The notes under the pieces were generated by a model. The model was given only the letters and a program-made list of their open reading frames with translations. It was not told where the DNA came from and did no database searches. Source: an uncultured Chloroflexota bacterium (lineage in GTDB: Bacteria; Chloroflexota; Anaerolineae; Anaerolineales; UBA4823). Taken from it: a DNA stretch of 41,927 nt. A program made the position numbers and the translations under genes. Shown here piece by piece: positions 1 to 9,670 of the stretch; position 1 is the stretch's first letter; the number at the start of each line of letters is the position of its first letter. The stretch spans positions 1 through 41,927 of the forward strand of contig CAIQIV010000683.1 of NCBI GenBank assembly GCA_903871905.1. Direction: 5' to 3'.

Positions 1-1194
1 AGCGGCAATGCCAGAGGTGGCGCTGCCGTTCAACACTTCCACGCGAGCACCTTCAGCCTTCATTAAATCTGCCGGCGACATGCTGGCCGCGGCCGGGTTG
101 GCGGGGCCGGTGTTGGTGAACAACTCATCCCGCATGGCGCGAATTTTTTCGGTAATCGGCTTGAGCACCTGCTGTCCGTCGGCGGCGGATACGGCAAAAT
201 TCACCTGGTCGGGGGGGCCGATGATGCCTTTTTTGATGTTTTCGGTGGGGACCTGCGAGGCGAGCCAGGCCAGCTTGATCGCCTGGTCCATGGTCAGGTT
301 GGTGTGAATCCCGGCAGAGAGCTCCTGGTAGAGCACCGGGGCCTTGGAGATCATGGTGGGCAGAACTTCAGGGTCAAGCAGGCGGTCGCGGATGGCCATG
401 ATGATTTCCTGCTGGCGCCCGGCGCGGCCGAAATCATCGCCAGCATTCTTGCGCACCCGGGCATAGGCCAGCGCCAGGTCTCCGGGGAGAGTCTGGATGC
501 CAGGCTTCAGGGTCTTGGTGTTGCCGCCGCCCAGCGGGTCTACCTTGATCTTTTCCGGGACATTCACCTTAACGCCGCCTATCTCATCGATGAATTTGAT
601 AAATGCCTCGAAATCGATCTGGGCGTAGAAATCGATCGGCACGCCTAACAACCCCTCCACCGTGTCCATCGCCAGGCCCGGCCCGCCGCCGTTTTCATAC
701 TTGTAGGCTTCTCCAAGCTGGTATGCAGTATTGATGCGGTTATATTTGAAGCCATGCGGGATATTCACCCACAGGTCGCGGGGGATGGAGAGCATGGCGC
801 CGCTGCGGGTGAGCGGGTCGAGGGAAAGCAGGATCATGGTGTCGGTGCGCGGCGGCCCTTCCTTGGCCTGCCAATCGCGATAGTCCAGGCCCATGATCAG
901 CACAGTGACGCGCTGCGCGCCATCCCAGGCGGGCGGGGTTGGCCCACTCACAGGCTGCAGGGGGGCAGCCAGGCTGGCAGGCTCGGCTGTTTCACCGGGC
1001 CGTAGGGTCGGGGTGGCATCCAGGATGGCCACGCCCGGCAGGCTGGTCATTTGCCAGGAGACAACCAGATCACGGACGACCTTAAATGTCAGGTAAGCGG
1101 TCAGCACCACCGCGGCCAGGAAGGTGACCAGCAGGGCAATTTTCAGCCAGGAGGGGGTGGCTGAGGAAGTGTCTTGTTGTGTAGTAGGTTGCAT
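1..1194 (-). CDS. LytR-CpsA-Psr (LCP) family protein with C-terminal LytR_C-like domain, truncated at window edge
   Basis: Reverse-strand frame open from ATG at 1194 to the window edge (not in the ORF track because no stop is in the window). N-terminal TM segment, then VTVLIMGLDYRD...RTDTMILLSLDPLTRSGAMLSIPRDLWVNIP...ALAYARVRKN, then VEVLNGSATSGIA typical of LytR_C. Confidence 0.9.
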   Translation of the reverse strand, partial: MQPTTQQDTSSATPSWLKIALLVTFLAAVVLTAYLTFKVVRDLVVSWQMTSLPGVAILDATPTLRPGETAEPASLAAPLQPVSGPTPPAWDGAQRVTVLIMGLDYRDWQAKEGPPRTDTMILLSLDPLTRSGAMLSIPRDLWVNIPHGFKYNRINTAYQLGEAYKYENGGGPGLAMDTVEGLLGVPIDFYAQIDFEAFIKFIDEIGGVKVNVPEKIKVDPLGGGNTKTLKPGIQTLPGDLALAYARVRKNAGDDFGRAGRQQEIIMAIRDRLLDPEVLPTMISKAPVLYQELSAGIHTNLTMDQAIKLAWLASQVPTENIKKGIIGPPDQVNFAVSAADGQQVLKPITEKIRAMRDELFTNTGPANPAAASMSPADLMKAEGARVEVLNGSATSGIAA

Positions 1195-1393
1195 AAGTTT
1201 ACTGTTCTCTCGGTAGCGTTTTTTAGAAAGACGCTTCTTTTTCTACAATCCTGGGCATAACGCCTTCGTCCCTTTTCTCCAAGAAATTGGCGAAAAGACG
1301 GACGCGATTATAACACGGTATAATTGTAGCGCCGGTAAGTCCAATCTTGGTCTTATCTTTGCTGAACGCCCTGGTGGATGGTATGTAGATCTG

Positions 1394-3406
1394 ATGTCGG
1401 TTTTGTCTGCGGTTGATCTTTCAAAGTCTTTTGGCCCGGTGGATATTTTCAAAGGGATATCCCTGGATATTCCCCATGGGGCGCGGATTGCTATTGTAGG
1501 CTCCAATGGGATTGGGAAAACAACGCTGCTGCGGGTGCTGCTGGGTATTGAGGAACCTACCAGCGGCACGCTGCACCGGGCGCGCGGTATCCAGGTCGGT
1601 TACCTGGCGCAGGAGGCCAGCCTGAGCAGCGAGCAGACCCTGTGGCAGGAATGCCTGTCAGCGCTGGCGGACCTGCGCAGCCTGGAAGCAGAGCTGACGC
1701 GGCTTGAGGCGGCGATGAGTGATGCCTCTCAAGCAGAGGCAGCTCTTGAGCGTTATGGGCAGATCCAGGTGGAGTTTGAGCGTTTGGGTGGTTACACCTA
1801 TGAAACCCGCATCCGCCAGACGCTCACCGGTTTGGGATTTGAAGCGCGAGACTATCACCGTCCTCTATACCAGCTTTCGGGGGGGCAGCGCACGCGCGCT
1901 CTGCTGGCGCGCCTGCTGCTGGCCAACCCGGACCTGCTGATACTGGATGAGCCAACCAACCACCTGGATATCGCTGCGGTGGAGTGGTTGGAGGGCTACC
2001 TGAGCCAGTGGCCTGGTTCTGTGCTGATCGTCTCGCATGACCGCTATTTCCTGGACCGGGTGGTGAACCATATCTGGGAAATGAGCGGCAGTGGGCTGGA
2101 AACGTACCGGGGAAATTACACCGCCTATGTGCAGGATCGCCAGAACCGCTGGGAACTGCGCCAGCAGTCTTTTGAATCCGAGAAGGAACGGCTGTTGAAG
2201 GAGCTGGACTATATCAAGCGCAACATCTCAGGGCAGAATACGCTGCAGGCCAAGGGCAAGCTGCGCCGCCTGAGCCGCGAGATCCAGGCCATTGAACAAT
2301 TAGGGATTGAGGCGGTGCAGAAGAAGAACTGGTTAGAGATCACCGGCCTGGCGGAGATCAACGAGCGCCCGATGAACGTGGACGAGGTGGAGCGGCGCAT
2401 TCGGGGGTTGAAGGGTCCTCGCAACCGCCCGCCGGTGCTCCATCTACATCTCAAGGCCAGTCACCGCTCAGGGGACATTGTACTGCGCACCAGCGGGGTG
2501 GCCATAGGCTATCCCGATGAAGGGCGTCCCCTGTTCCGCTGCCCGGACCTGGTTTTGAAGCGAACGGAATGCGCGGCTATCATTGGCCCGAACGGCGCGG
2601 GCAAGACTACTTTCCTCAAGACACTGTTGCAGAAGATGCCCCCCCTGGAGGGGGAGGTAGAACTGGGCGCCAGCCTGAACGTGGGTTACTTTGCCCAGGC
2701 GCATGAAGACCTGAATCCTCAGCGGACACTGATTGATGAGATCAACTCGATTGCTCCTAATATGCTGCCTGCGGAAGTGCGCGATTACCTGGCCCGCTTC
2801 CTGTTCACCGGGGATGATGTGTTTAAGCTGGTTGCTGTGCTCTCGGGTGGAGAGCGCGGCAGGCTGGCGCTGGCCAAGCTGGCGCTCTCCCGAGCCAACC
2901 TGCTGCTGCTGGACGAGCCGACCAATCACCTGGACATTCCGTCCCAGGAGATTCTGCAGGATGTGCTCAGCGATTACCCTGGGACGATCCTGCTTGTTTC
3001 CCATGACCGCTACCTGATCGATGCCCTGGGCTCGCAGATTTGGGAGATCCGCCCGGACGAGGCCTGGATGGAGGTCTTTGAGGGGAGTTACAGCCAATAT
3101 CGCGAATACCATGAACTTTGCCAGGCAGAGCAAGCGGCGCAGGAAGCGCTCCAGCGCGCCCGGGCAGGACAAAAGAACCGCCCTGCCCAGGCCTCTGGCG
3201 AGGAGCGCCAGCGCCGGCAGCGGCTGAAGGTTGTCGAAGAGCGTATTGCAGACCTGGAGGCGCTGGTTGCTGAACTTTCTCGCAAGCTGGAGAACCCGCC
3301 TTCTGACCCGGCCCAGGTGCAGAGGCTGGGAGTGCAGTATGTAAAGTCTGAGGAAGAACTGAACAGCCTGCTGTCGGAGTGGGAGGAGCTGCAGACCCAA
3401 ACTTAA
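1394..3406 (+). CDS. ABC-F family ATP-binding protein
   Basis: Two ABC domains with Walker A (GSNGIGKTT, GPNGAGKTT), signature motifs (LSGGQRTR, LSGGERGR), Walker B (LLILDEPTNHLD, LLLLDEPTNHLD), charged inter-domain linker and C-terminal coiled coil; no TM segments. Confidence 0.95.
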   Translation: MSVLSAVDLSKSFGPVDIFKGISLDIPHGARIAIVGSNGIGKTTLLRVLLGIEEPTSGTLHRARGIQVGYLAQEASLSSEQTLWQECLSALADLRSLEAELTRLEAAMSDASQAEAALERYGQIQVEFERLGGYTYETRIRQTLTGLGFEARDYHRPLYQLSGGQRTRALLARLLLANPDLLILDEPTNHLDIAAVEWLEGYLSQWPGSVLIVSHDRYFLDRVVNHIWEMSGSGLETYRGNYTAYVQDRQNRWELRQQSFESEKERLLKELDYIKRNISGQNTLQAKGKLRRLSREIQAIEQLGIEAVQKKNWLEITGLAEINERPMNVDEVERRIRGLKGPRNRPPVLHLHLKASHRSGDIVLRTSGVAIGYPDEGRPLFRCPDLVLKRTECAAIIGPNGAGKTTFLKTLLQKMPPLEGEVELGASLNVGYFAQAHEDLNPQRTLIDEINSIAPNMLPAEVRDYLARFLFTGDDVFKLVAVLSGGERGRLALAKLALSRANLLLLDEPTNHLDIPSQEILQDVLSDYPGTILLVSHDRYLIDALGSQIWEIRPDEAWMEVFEGSYSQYREYHELCQAEQAAQEALQRARAGQKNRPAQASGEERQRRQRLKVVEERIADLEALVAELSRKLENPPSDPAQVQRLGVQYVKSEEELNSLLSEWEELQTQT

Positions 3407-4656
3407 TCGGCAGGCGCGGCCTGGGAAAGCTGCGGCTCGTCGCCGTTATAGGCGCGGATTTGGGGCCAGCGCACAGCAATGAAATAGGCGGCGATGATGG
3501 TGCCAACCCCGCCGCTGATAATAGCAAAGATCGGGCCAAAGAGCTGCGCCACCACCCCCGCTTCCACTTCGCCCAGCTGTGGCCCCCCCATGAAAAAGAT
3601 CTGGTTGACGCTGGTCATGCGCCCGCGGATGTAATCCGGCGTTTGGAGCTGGCGGATGGTGTTGCGGATGATGGTGCTCACTGAATCAGCAGCACCGACG
3701 AACACCAGGGCCAGCATGGCCATCCAAAACGTGCTGGTCAACCCAAAGAAGACCGTTGCCAGCCCAAATGCTACCACTGAGATCAGGAACACAGGTCCCT
3801 GCCGGCGGATCTGATCTAATTGTGAGACCACCAGGGCGGCAGCCACTGCGCCGATCGACTGGGCGGCTGACAGCCAGCCGTATTCGATGGCGCCCACATG
3901 CAGCACATCACGGGCAAAGATGGGCATCAGGGTGTTGGCGGAGGAGAAGAAGGTGGCAAAGAAGTCCATGATCATTGTGGAAAGGATGATCGGCTGGTTC
4001 AGGATAAAGTGCACACCTTCGCGGATAGCCTTCAGGCTGATTTCAGGTTTGTGTCCGCTTGCAGATTTTTGCGCCACGGCACCCATCAGCACCAATGCAG
4101 CCAGTACCGCCATGAAAGATATGGCGTTAAACAGGTAGATATATCCCAGCCCGGCATAGGCGATGACCAGGCCGGTTACTGCCGGGCCAACGATAGCCCC
4201 GGTCTGGAAGGCAATGGAGGTCATGCTGAAAGCATTGGGCAGATCTTCAGCAGGAACCAGGTTAGGAACCAGCGCCTGGCGGGCCGGCAGGTCAAAAGCC
4301 ACGACCACTGCCTGGATGGCAGTCAAGGCGTAGATATGCCACAACTGCAAAGTATTGGTGAAGGTCAGCGCAGCCAGTCCGAAGGCCACCAGCGCCTGAC
4401 CGGATTGGGTGATCAACAACAGCATACGCCGGTTGGCGACATCCGCCACGGCGCCGCCAAGCAGTGAAAAGAACAGGATGGGCAGAAAGCGCACCAGCCC
4501 CACGCCTCCCAGGGCAATGGGCTCGGTGGTCAGGTTGCGGATGTGCCAGAATAGCGCCCAGACCTGCATCTGCGTGCCGGCGATGGAGATCATCAAGCCG
4601 ATCCACAGCAGGCGAAAGCGCCGGTGGCGTAGTGATGGGGGAATATGTAACGTCAT
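3403..4656 (-). CDS. MFS transporter (EntS/MFS_3-like)
   Basis: 417 aa, multiple TM helices, N-terminal RHRRFRLLWIGLMISIAGTQMQ and GGAVADVANRRMLLL motif typical of the family. Confidence 0.9.
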   Translation of the reverse strand: MTLHIPPSLRHRRFRLLWIGLMISIAGTQMQVWALFWHIRNLTTEPIALGGVGLVRFLPILFFSLLGGAVADVANRRMLLLITQSGQALVAFGLAALTFTNTLQLWHIYALTAIQAVVVAFDLPARQALVPNLVPAEDLPNAFSMTSIAFQTGAIVGPAVTGLVIAYAGLGYIYLFNAISFMAVLAALVLMGAVAQKSASGHKPEISLKAIREGVHFILNQPIILSTMIMDFFATFFSSANTLMPIFARDVLHVGAIEYGWLSAAQSIGAVAAALVVSQLDQIRRQGPVFLISVVAFGLATVFFGLTSTFWMAMLALVFVGAADSVSTIIRNTIRQLQTPDYIRGRMTSVNQIFFMGGPQLGEVEAGVVAQLFGPIFAIISGGVGTIIAAYFIAVRWPQIRAYNGDEPQLSQAAPAD

Positions 4657-4730
4657 AGCTATGAAAAGTCCTTTTCTCTAAGCCAGGCGAACGAATCCGC
4701 CTGGCGGTTCGACCGGTTCTATTCTCCCCC

Positions 4731-5555
4731 TCAGGTTCCCCAGTCGCGCAAATACAGGAAGTCGTATCCTACGGTACGGTTGGTAAGCTTGGCAATGGGA
4801 GGCAGGATGCGCTTGAAGTGATTGCGGCGCACGCGTTCCACCACTTTTCGGACAAAAGCCTCGTCAAAGCCGGCTTCAACGCAGTCCGCCGGGCTGTAAC
4901 GCTCATCCACCAACAGGTACAACAGCCGGTCCACCTCTTCATAGGTAAAACCGAGCTCGCCCTCATCGGTCTGGTCCGCCCACAAGTCGGCTGAGGGCGG
5001 CTTCTCAATGATCGGCTGGGGGACCCCCAGGGAGCGGGAGAGCTGCCGCACCTGTGTCTTGTAAAGGTCTCCAACCGGGTTCAGAGCATTTGCAGAATCG
5101 CCATACAGGGTGGTGTAGCCCAGCAGGATCTCGGTCTTGTTGCCGGTGCCGACCACCAGACCGCGGAATGCCTCGGATTGGTCATACAGTACGATCATGC
5201 GCGCCCGCGCCATGGCGTTGCCGCGCCGCATGGAATTGGCCTCGGGGAAGCGCTCGAAGAGTGGATCCACCATGCCCGTGATCGGCACAGTGAGCGACTG
5301 CACCCCCAGGGCGTCGATCACCATGGTAGCATGTTCCAACGAGGCCGGCGAGGAGGTCTTGTAAGGCATACAAACTGCCAGGACGTTCTCAGGCCCTAAG
5401 GCCTCCGCCGCCAGGTAGCAGGACAGGGCGGAATCGATACCGCCCGACAAGCCAATGACGGCGCGCGAAAATCCGGCGCGGGTAATCTCAGAGTGAATAA
5501 AACCGGTGAGGATGGTTCGCGCCAGGTCAGTATTGATTGTCAGGTCAATTTTCAA
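4731..5555 (-). CDS. nadE: NAD(+) synthase
   Basis: SGGIDSALSCYLAAEALG P-loop, GTGNKTEILLGYTTLYGDSANALNPVGDLYKTQV, PPSADLWADQTDEGELGFTYEEVD. The start appears to be TTG at 5555, immediately after the TAG stop of the upstream gene. Confidence 0.95.
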   Translation of the reverse strand: MKIDLTINTDLARTILTGFIHSEITRAGFSRAVIGLSGGIDSALSCYLAAEALGPENVLAVCMPYKTSSPASLEHATMVIDALGVQSLTVPITGMVDPLFERFPEANSMRRGNAMARARMIVLYDQSEAFRGLVVGTGNKTEILLGYTTLYGDSANALNPVGDLYKTQVRQLSRSLGVPQPIIEKPPSADLWADQTDEGELGFTYEEVDRLLYLLVDERYSPADCVEAGFDEAFVRKVVERVRRNHFKRILPPIAKLTNRTVGYDFLYLRDWGT

Positions 5556-6158
5556 CTACTCATCACCATTTCCTGCGCCGTGCGGCGCATTGCGCTGAAG
5601 TTTCCCATACAGGTACCAGTAGGTATCCTTGGGGAAGGCAGGCTCCAGGTCTGCTTCCCAGATGAAAGCGCCTGGCGACAGGACTGCCTTGAGATATAGA
5701 TCCAGTGAATGGAGCAACTCCGTTTCCACCGCAGGGAGCGATTGGGCTTCCTGCTGCAGCAGATGAAGCTGGGCGCGGCGTGAGACTTCATAGTGATAGC
5801 GGTCATAATTTGCGCCGGGCTGCTCACGATATTCTACCAGGAAGTTGCGCCATAGGCTCAGGCGATGGTGGAATTCAATGCCGGCTTTGGTCTGCCAGGC
5901 AACATGCCAGCGCTGGCGGATAGCGCCCATCTCGGCGCATAGCTGGTCCATTTTCGCCTGGTCTGGCTGGCTGGTCAGCCGGGCGTGGATGCGCTGGCAG
6001 GCGATCAGCAATCCGCCGACCGAGAGTTGGAGATAGGGCAGGTGCCCATGGGTTACGTTAATACCGATTGGCCAGTTCCAGTCATGCGAGAGCAAGAACT
6101 CCTCCAGCATTGGCGCACCGGCCTCCAGGTAACGCAGGTCATGCTCAAGGGTAGTCAT
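5556..6158 (-). CDS. uncharacterised ~200 aa protein
   Basis: ORF directly abutting nadE on the same strand (TAG|TTG junction); soluble, Trp/His/Tyr-rich; no family recognised. Confidence 0.75.
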   Translation of the reverse strand: MTTLEHDLRYLEAGAPMLEEFLLSHDWNWPIGINVTHGHLPYLQLSVGGLLIACQRIHARLTSQPDQAKMDQLCAEMGAIRQRWHVAWQTKAGIEFHHRLSLWRNFLVEYREQPGANYDRYHYEVSRRAQLHLLQQEAQSLPAVETELLHSLDLYLKAVLSPGAFIWEADLEPAFPKDTYWYLYGKLQRNAPHGAGNGDE

Positions 6159-6303
6159 TTTGGCCTCCTGGCAGCTCCCAAAATGATGGGAACTACCTCT
6201 ACATTGATCATACCTGTTTTCAGATCAGTTTGCAACGGAGGAATGGACATTGGTTGAGCGGGTCTTTTCGTTCCGGTAAATTCCGGGTTCAGGACAGAAC
6301 AAC

Positions 6304-6344
6304 TGAGAAGCCGCGGCTGTTGCTGTACAGCCGCGGGCTTCTCC
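6304..6344 (-). terminator. long GC-rich hairpin downstream of the E2 gene (candidate terminator)
   Basis: Inverted repeat gagaagccgcggctg (6305-6319) / cagccgcgggcttctc (6328-6343), just 3' of the E2 stop on the minus strand; lacks a clear U-tract. Confidence 0.5.
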
Positions 6345-6368
6345 AGGTCAGGCCAGTAACGATTTATG

Positions 6369-7682
6369 CTAAACCAGCATTCGCAGCGGCTGCTCCAGGT
6401 ACTGTGCCAGAGTTTGCAGATACTGGGCAGCTTCAGCGCCATCGCTGACACGATGGTCAACAGAAATGGTAACCTTCATGCGCCAGCCGGGGCGAATTTC
6501 GCCGTCCTGAACTACGGGGACCTGGCGCGCCGAGCCCACTGCCAGGATCGCTGCTTCAGGTGGGTTGATGATTGCAATGAAGTGCTCTACATCGAACATC
6601 CCCAGGTTGCTGATCGAAAATGTAGACCCTTCAATATCCTCAGGGCGAACTTTGCCAAGCCGCGCCCGTTCTGCCATTCCGCGCACCTCCTGGGCGATCT
6701 GGCGCACAGACTTGAGATCTGCGTCCCGGCATACTACAGTGAGCAGGCCGCCTTGCACGGCTACTGCCACGCCAATGTTTACCTGCCCGTGGCGCCGGAT
6801 TGTATCGCCTTCCAGAGAGGCGTTGAGGTTAGGGAACTGGCGCAGGGAAAGGGCAACCGCCCGGATGATGAAATCATTGACAGACAGCTTCTCGCTCTCT
6901 TCCAGCAGGTTGTTGGCCTGTTTGCGCAGGGACATGAGAGGCGCCATATCCACTTCATGCGTAACGTAAAAGTGCGGAACCTGCTGCTTGGCTTCGGTCA
7001 TGCGGCGGCCGATGGCGGCGCGCAGGCGGTTCATGGGGATAGATTCGCCGGCTGCCGCGACAGCCTGGGCTGACTGGATGGGGGCTGGCGCGGGTGATGC
7101 CGGCTTTTGCCCTGGTGCCGGCGCAGGGGTGGCAGCAATCGGAGCAGATGTCTCAGCAGGCGGCTGGCGATAGCTTTCAATATCCTGGGCCATCAGATCC
7201 GCTTTCACAATGCGTCCATGGGGGCCGCTGCCGCGAACTCTGCGCAGGTCAATCCCACGCTCCTGGGCGACGCGGCGCGCCACCGGCGAGGCGCGTACGC
7301 CGCCAGGCAGCTGTCCGCTCTCATCTGCGGCGGAGGCCGAAGGAGCCGCAGCAGAGGCAGCCCGGGTTTTTTCTTCTGCAAGGGCCACGGCTGCTGCAGG
7401 TGCAGCGCCGGTAAGGCCTAACGCCTGGTAATCGACCTGTTCTCCGGGAGAGGCAACCACCGCGATGGGAGTGTTGACCGGCACCACCTCACCTTGTGGT
7501 ACCAGGTGGCGGGTGACCACACCCTCATAGGCAGATTCCACCTCCACAGTAGCCTTGTCTGTTTCAATCTCCGCCAGGACGGATCCTTTGTAGACTGCAT
7601 CGCCTTCAGCCAGCACCCAGCGTACCAGGGTGCCTTCAGCCATGTCAAAACCCAGCTTGGGCATGGTGACGATTTCAGCCAT
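6369..7682 (-). CDS. dihydrolipoamide acetyltransferase (E2) of 2-oxoacid/pyruvate dehydrogenase complex
   Basis: Lipoyl domain (EIETDKATVEVES), peripheral subunit-binding domain (ASPVARRVAQERGIDLRRVRGSGPHGRIVKADL), catalytic domain with DHRVSDGA. Confidence 0.95.
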   Translation of the reverse strand: MAEIVTMPKLGFDMAEGTLVRWVLAEGDAVYKGSVLAEIETDKATVEVESAYEGVVTRHLVPQGEVVPVNTPIAVVASPGEQVDYQALGLTGAAPAAAVALAEEKTRAASAAAPSASAADESGQLPGGVRASPVARRVAQERGIDLRRVRGSGPHGRIVKADLMAQDIESYRQPPAETSAPIAATPAPAPGQKPASPAPAPIQSAQAVAAAGESIPMNRLRAAIGRRMTEAKQQVPHFYVTHEVDMAPLMSLRKQANNLLEESEKLSVNDFIIRAVALSLRQFPNLNASLEGDTIRRHGQVNIGVAVAVQGGLLTVVCRDADLKSVRQIAQEVRGMAERARLGKVRPEDIEGSTFSISNLGMFDVEHFIAIINPPEAAILAVGSARQVPVVQDGEIRPGWRMKVTISVDHRVSDGAEAAQYLQTLAQYLEQPLRMLV

Positions 7683-8653
7683 CAGATCACCTCCTTGACG
7701 GCTTTTACCACATCCTCTACCTGAGGCAGCGCCAGCTGTTCCAGGTTGCGGTTGTAAGGCAGGGGGACTTCTTTTTGAGCCACGCGGCGCACGGGTGTAT
7801 CCACATAGTCAAAGGCCTCTTCGTAAATGCGTGCCGCAATTTCCGATCCGACACCGTACGAGAGCCAGCCTTCTTCGACAATCACAGCCCGGTTGGTTTT
7901 CTTGAATGACTCGATCACCGGGCCCATATCCAGCGGGCGCAGGCTGCGTAGATCGACGATCTCTACCTCGATCCCATCCTTTGCCAGTAAATCTGCTGCC
8001 TTGGTGGATACCTCCAGCATCTTGGAGTAGGTGACCAGGGTGACGTCCCGCCCTGGACGCTGAACCTGCGATTTGCCGATGGGGATGGTGTATTCTCCCT
8101 CGGGGACCTCCCCGCGCACCTGGTACAGGGTGGCGTGTTCAATGAATAACACCGGATCGTTGGAGCGAATGGCAGCTTTGAGCAGCCCCTTGGCATCTGC
8201 AGGGGTGCCTGGGGCAACCACCTTCAGCCCAGGGAAGTGAGCAAAGATGGCGTCCGGGGTCTGCGAGTGTGTGGCGCCAAGCTGTCGGCCTCCGCCGCCC
8301 ACGGCCCGGATCACCAGGGGCAATACCATCTGGCCGCCGAACATATAATGCAGCTTGGCCGCCTCGTTCACAATATGATCCATGGCAGAAAAGGCAAAAT
8401 TGATGGTCATTAATTCCGCCACCGGTCGCAGGCCGGTCAAGGCTGCACCGATAGCGCCTCCGACGATTGCCGATTCAGCAATGGGGGTGTCCTTCACCCG
8501 CTGGGGGCCAAAGTGATCGTAGAAGCCTTTGGTTACTGCATAGGTTCCACCCCATACACCGACCTCTTCTCCCAAGATAAAGACCCCAGGATCCCGTTCC
8601 ATTTCCTCCCACAAGGCCTGGGAGATAGCTTCACGCATGGTTATTCGAGCCAT
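7682..8653 (-). CDS. pdhB: pyruvate dehydrogenase E1 beta subunit
   Basis: MARITMREAISQALWEEMERDPGVFILGEEVGVWGGTYAVTKGF and VEEGWLSYGVGSEIAARI; overlaps E2 start. Confidence 0.95.
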   Translation of the reverse strand: MARITMREAISQALWEEMERDPGVFILGEEVGVWGGTYAVTKGFYDHFGPQRVKDTPIAESAIVGGAIGAALTGLRPVAELMTINFAFSAMDHIVNEAAKLHYMFGGQMVLPLVIRAVGGGGRQLGATHSQTPDAIFAHFPGLKVVAPGTPADAKGLLKAAIRSNDPVLFIEHATLYQVRGEVPEGEYTIPIGKSQVQRPGRDVTLVTYSKMLEVSTKAADLLAKDGIEVEIVDLRSLRPLDMGPVIESFKKTNRAVIVEEGWLSYGVGSEIAARIYEEAFDYVDTPVRRVAQKEVPLPYNRNLEQLALPQVEDVVKAVKEVI

Positions 8654-8681
8654 GATTACCTCAAAGAATCATTATCAAAGA

Positions 8682-9644
8682 TTATGGTTCTACATAAATG
8701 TTTTCAAACAATGCCTCAGGAGCCGGTTCTGGGCTGGTTTCTGCAAACAGCACAGCCTGGCGCACTTCGGCGGCTACCTTCTCGTCCAGCTCATCCAACT
8801 CAGCCTCGCTGGCGATACCCAGCGTTTCGACCAGCTGCTTGCGGTAGATGCCAATCGGGTCATTTTCCTGCCATTTCTTGACTTCGTCAGCCTGGCGGTA
8901 GCGCTCGGGATCGCCCATGGAGTGCCCGCGATAGCGGTAAGTCATAATCTCCAGGAAGTAAGGGCCTTGACCGCTGCGAATATATGCCATGGCCTCGGCG
9001 GCGGCCTGGATTACATCTAATAAATTCATGCCATCGACACGGCTGTTGGGGATAGCATATCCCTCTGCCTTCTGTCGGATCTGTGAAACGGCGGATGCGC
9101 GCTCAACAGCGGTTCCCATGCCATACTGGTTATTCTCACACACCCACAGCACAGGCAGGTTCCATACCTTTGACAGGTTGACCGCCTCATGGAAGAAGCC
9201 GATGTTGGTAGCGCCATCGCCAAACATGCAGATAGTGACCGCCTTATTGCCCTGGTACTGGTCACCCATGGCAAGGCCGGAGGCGAGAGGCAGGTGCGCA
9301 CCGACAATGGCGTGGCCACCCCAGAAGTTGCGCGTCACATCAGCCATATGCATTGATCCCCCCTTGCCCTTGGAGCAGCCGGTAGCTTTGCCCAGCAGCT
9401 CTGCCAGGACCTGGGTGGCAGGGATACCGCAGTTAATGGCCACGCCATGGTCGCGATAAGCGGTAATTACCCGGTCCTCGGGCCGGCGCGCTGCCACCAG
9501 GCCAGTGCTCACGGCTTCCTGCCCGATATAAAGGTGTAAGAATCCGCCGATCTTTCCCTGTTGGTAGAGCTGCGCCGCCTCTTCTTCCACGCGGCGGATC
9601 AGCACCATTTGATAGTATAGTTCGAGGTATTCCTTTTTCTCCAT
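8682..9644 (-). CDS. pdhA: pyruvate dehydrogenase E1 alpha subunit
   Basis: TPP motif GDGATNIGFFHEAVNLSKVWNLPVLWVCENN; TYRYRGHSMGDPERYR. Confidence 0.95.
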   Translation of the reverse strand: MEKKEYLELYYQMVLIRRVEEEAAQLYQQGKIGGFLHLYIGQEAVSTGLVAARRPEDRVITAYRDHGVAINCGIPATQVLAELLGKATGCSKGKGGSMHMADVTRNFWGGHAIVGAHLPLASGLAMGDQYQGNKAVTICMFGDGATNIGFFHEAVNLSKVWNLPVLWVCENNQYGMGTAVERASAVSQIRQKAEGYAIPNSRVDGMNLLDVIQAAAEAMAYIRSGQGPYFLEIMTYRYRGHSMGDPERYRQADEVKKWQENDPIGIYRKQLVETLGIASEAELDELDEKVAAEVRQAVLFAETSPEPAPEALFENIYVEP

Positions 9645-9670
9645 TAATGTTCCTTTATCATTCCGGTCGC

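Noticed and set aside
1383-1388. ATGTAG start-stop just upstream of the ABC-F ATG, as a possible attenuation leader
   Set aside because: Six bases occur easily by chance and no leader peptide or anti-terminator structure is evident in the upstream region.
2468-3400. 310-aa minus-strand ORF inside the ABC-F gene
   Set aside because: Antisense to a clear ABC-F coding region; composition is low-complexity frame shadow with no family resemblance.
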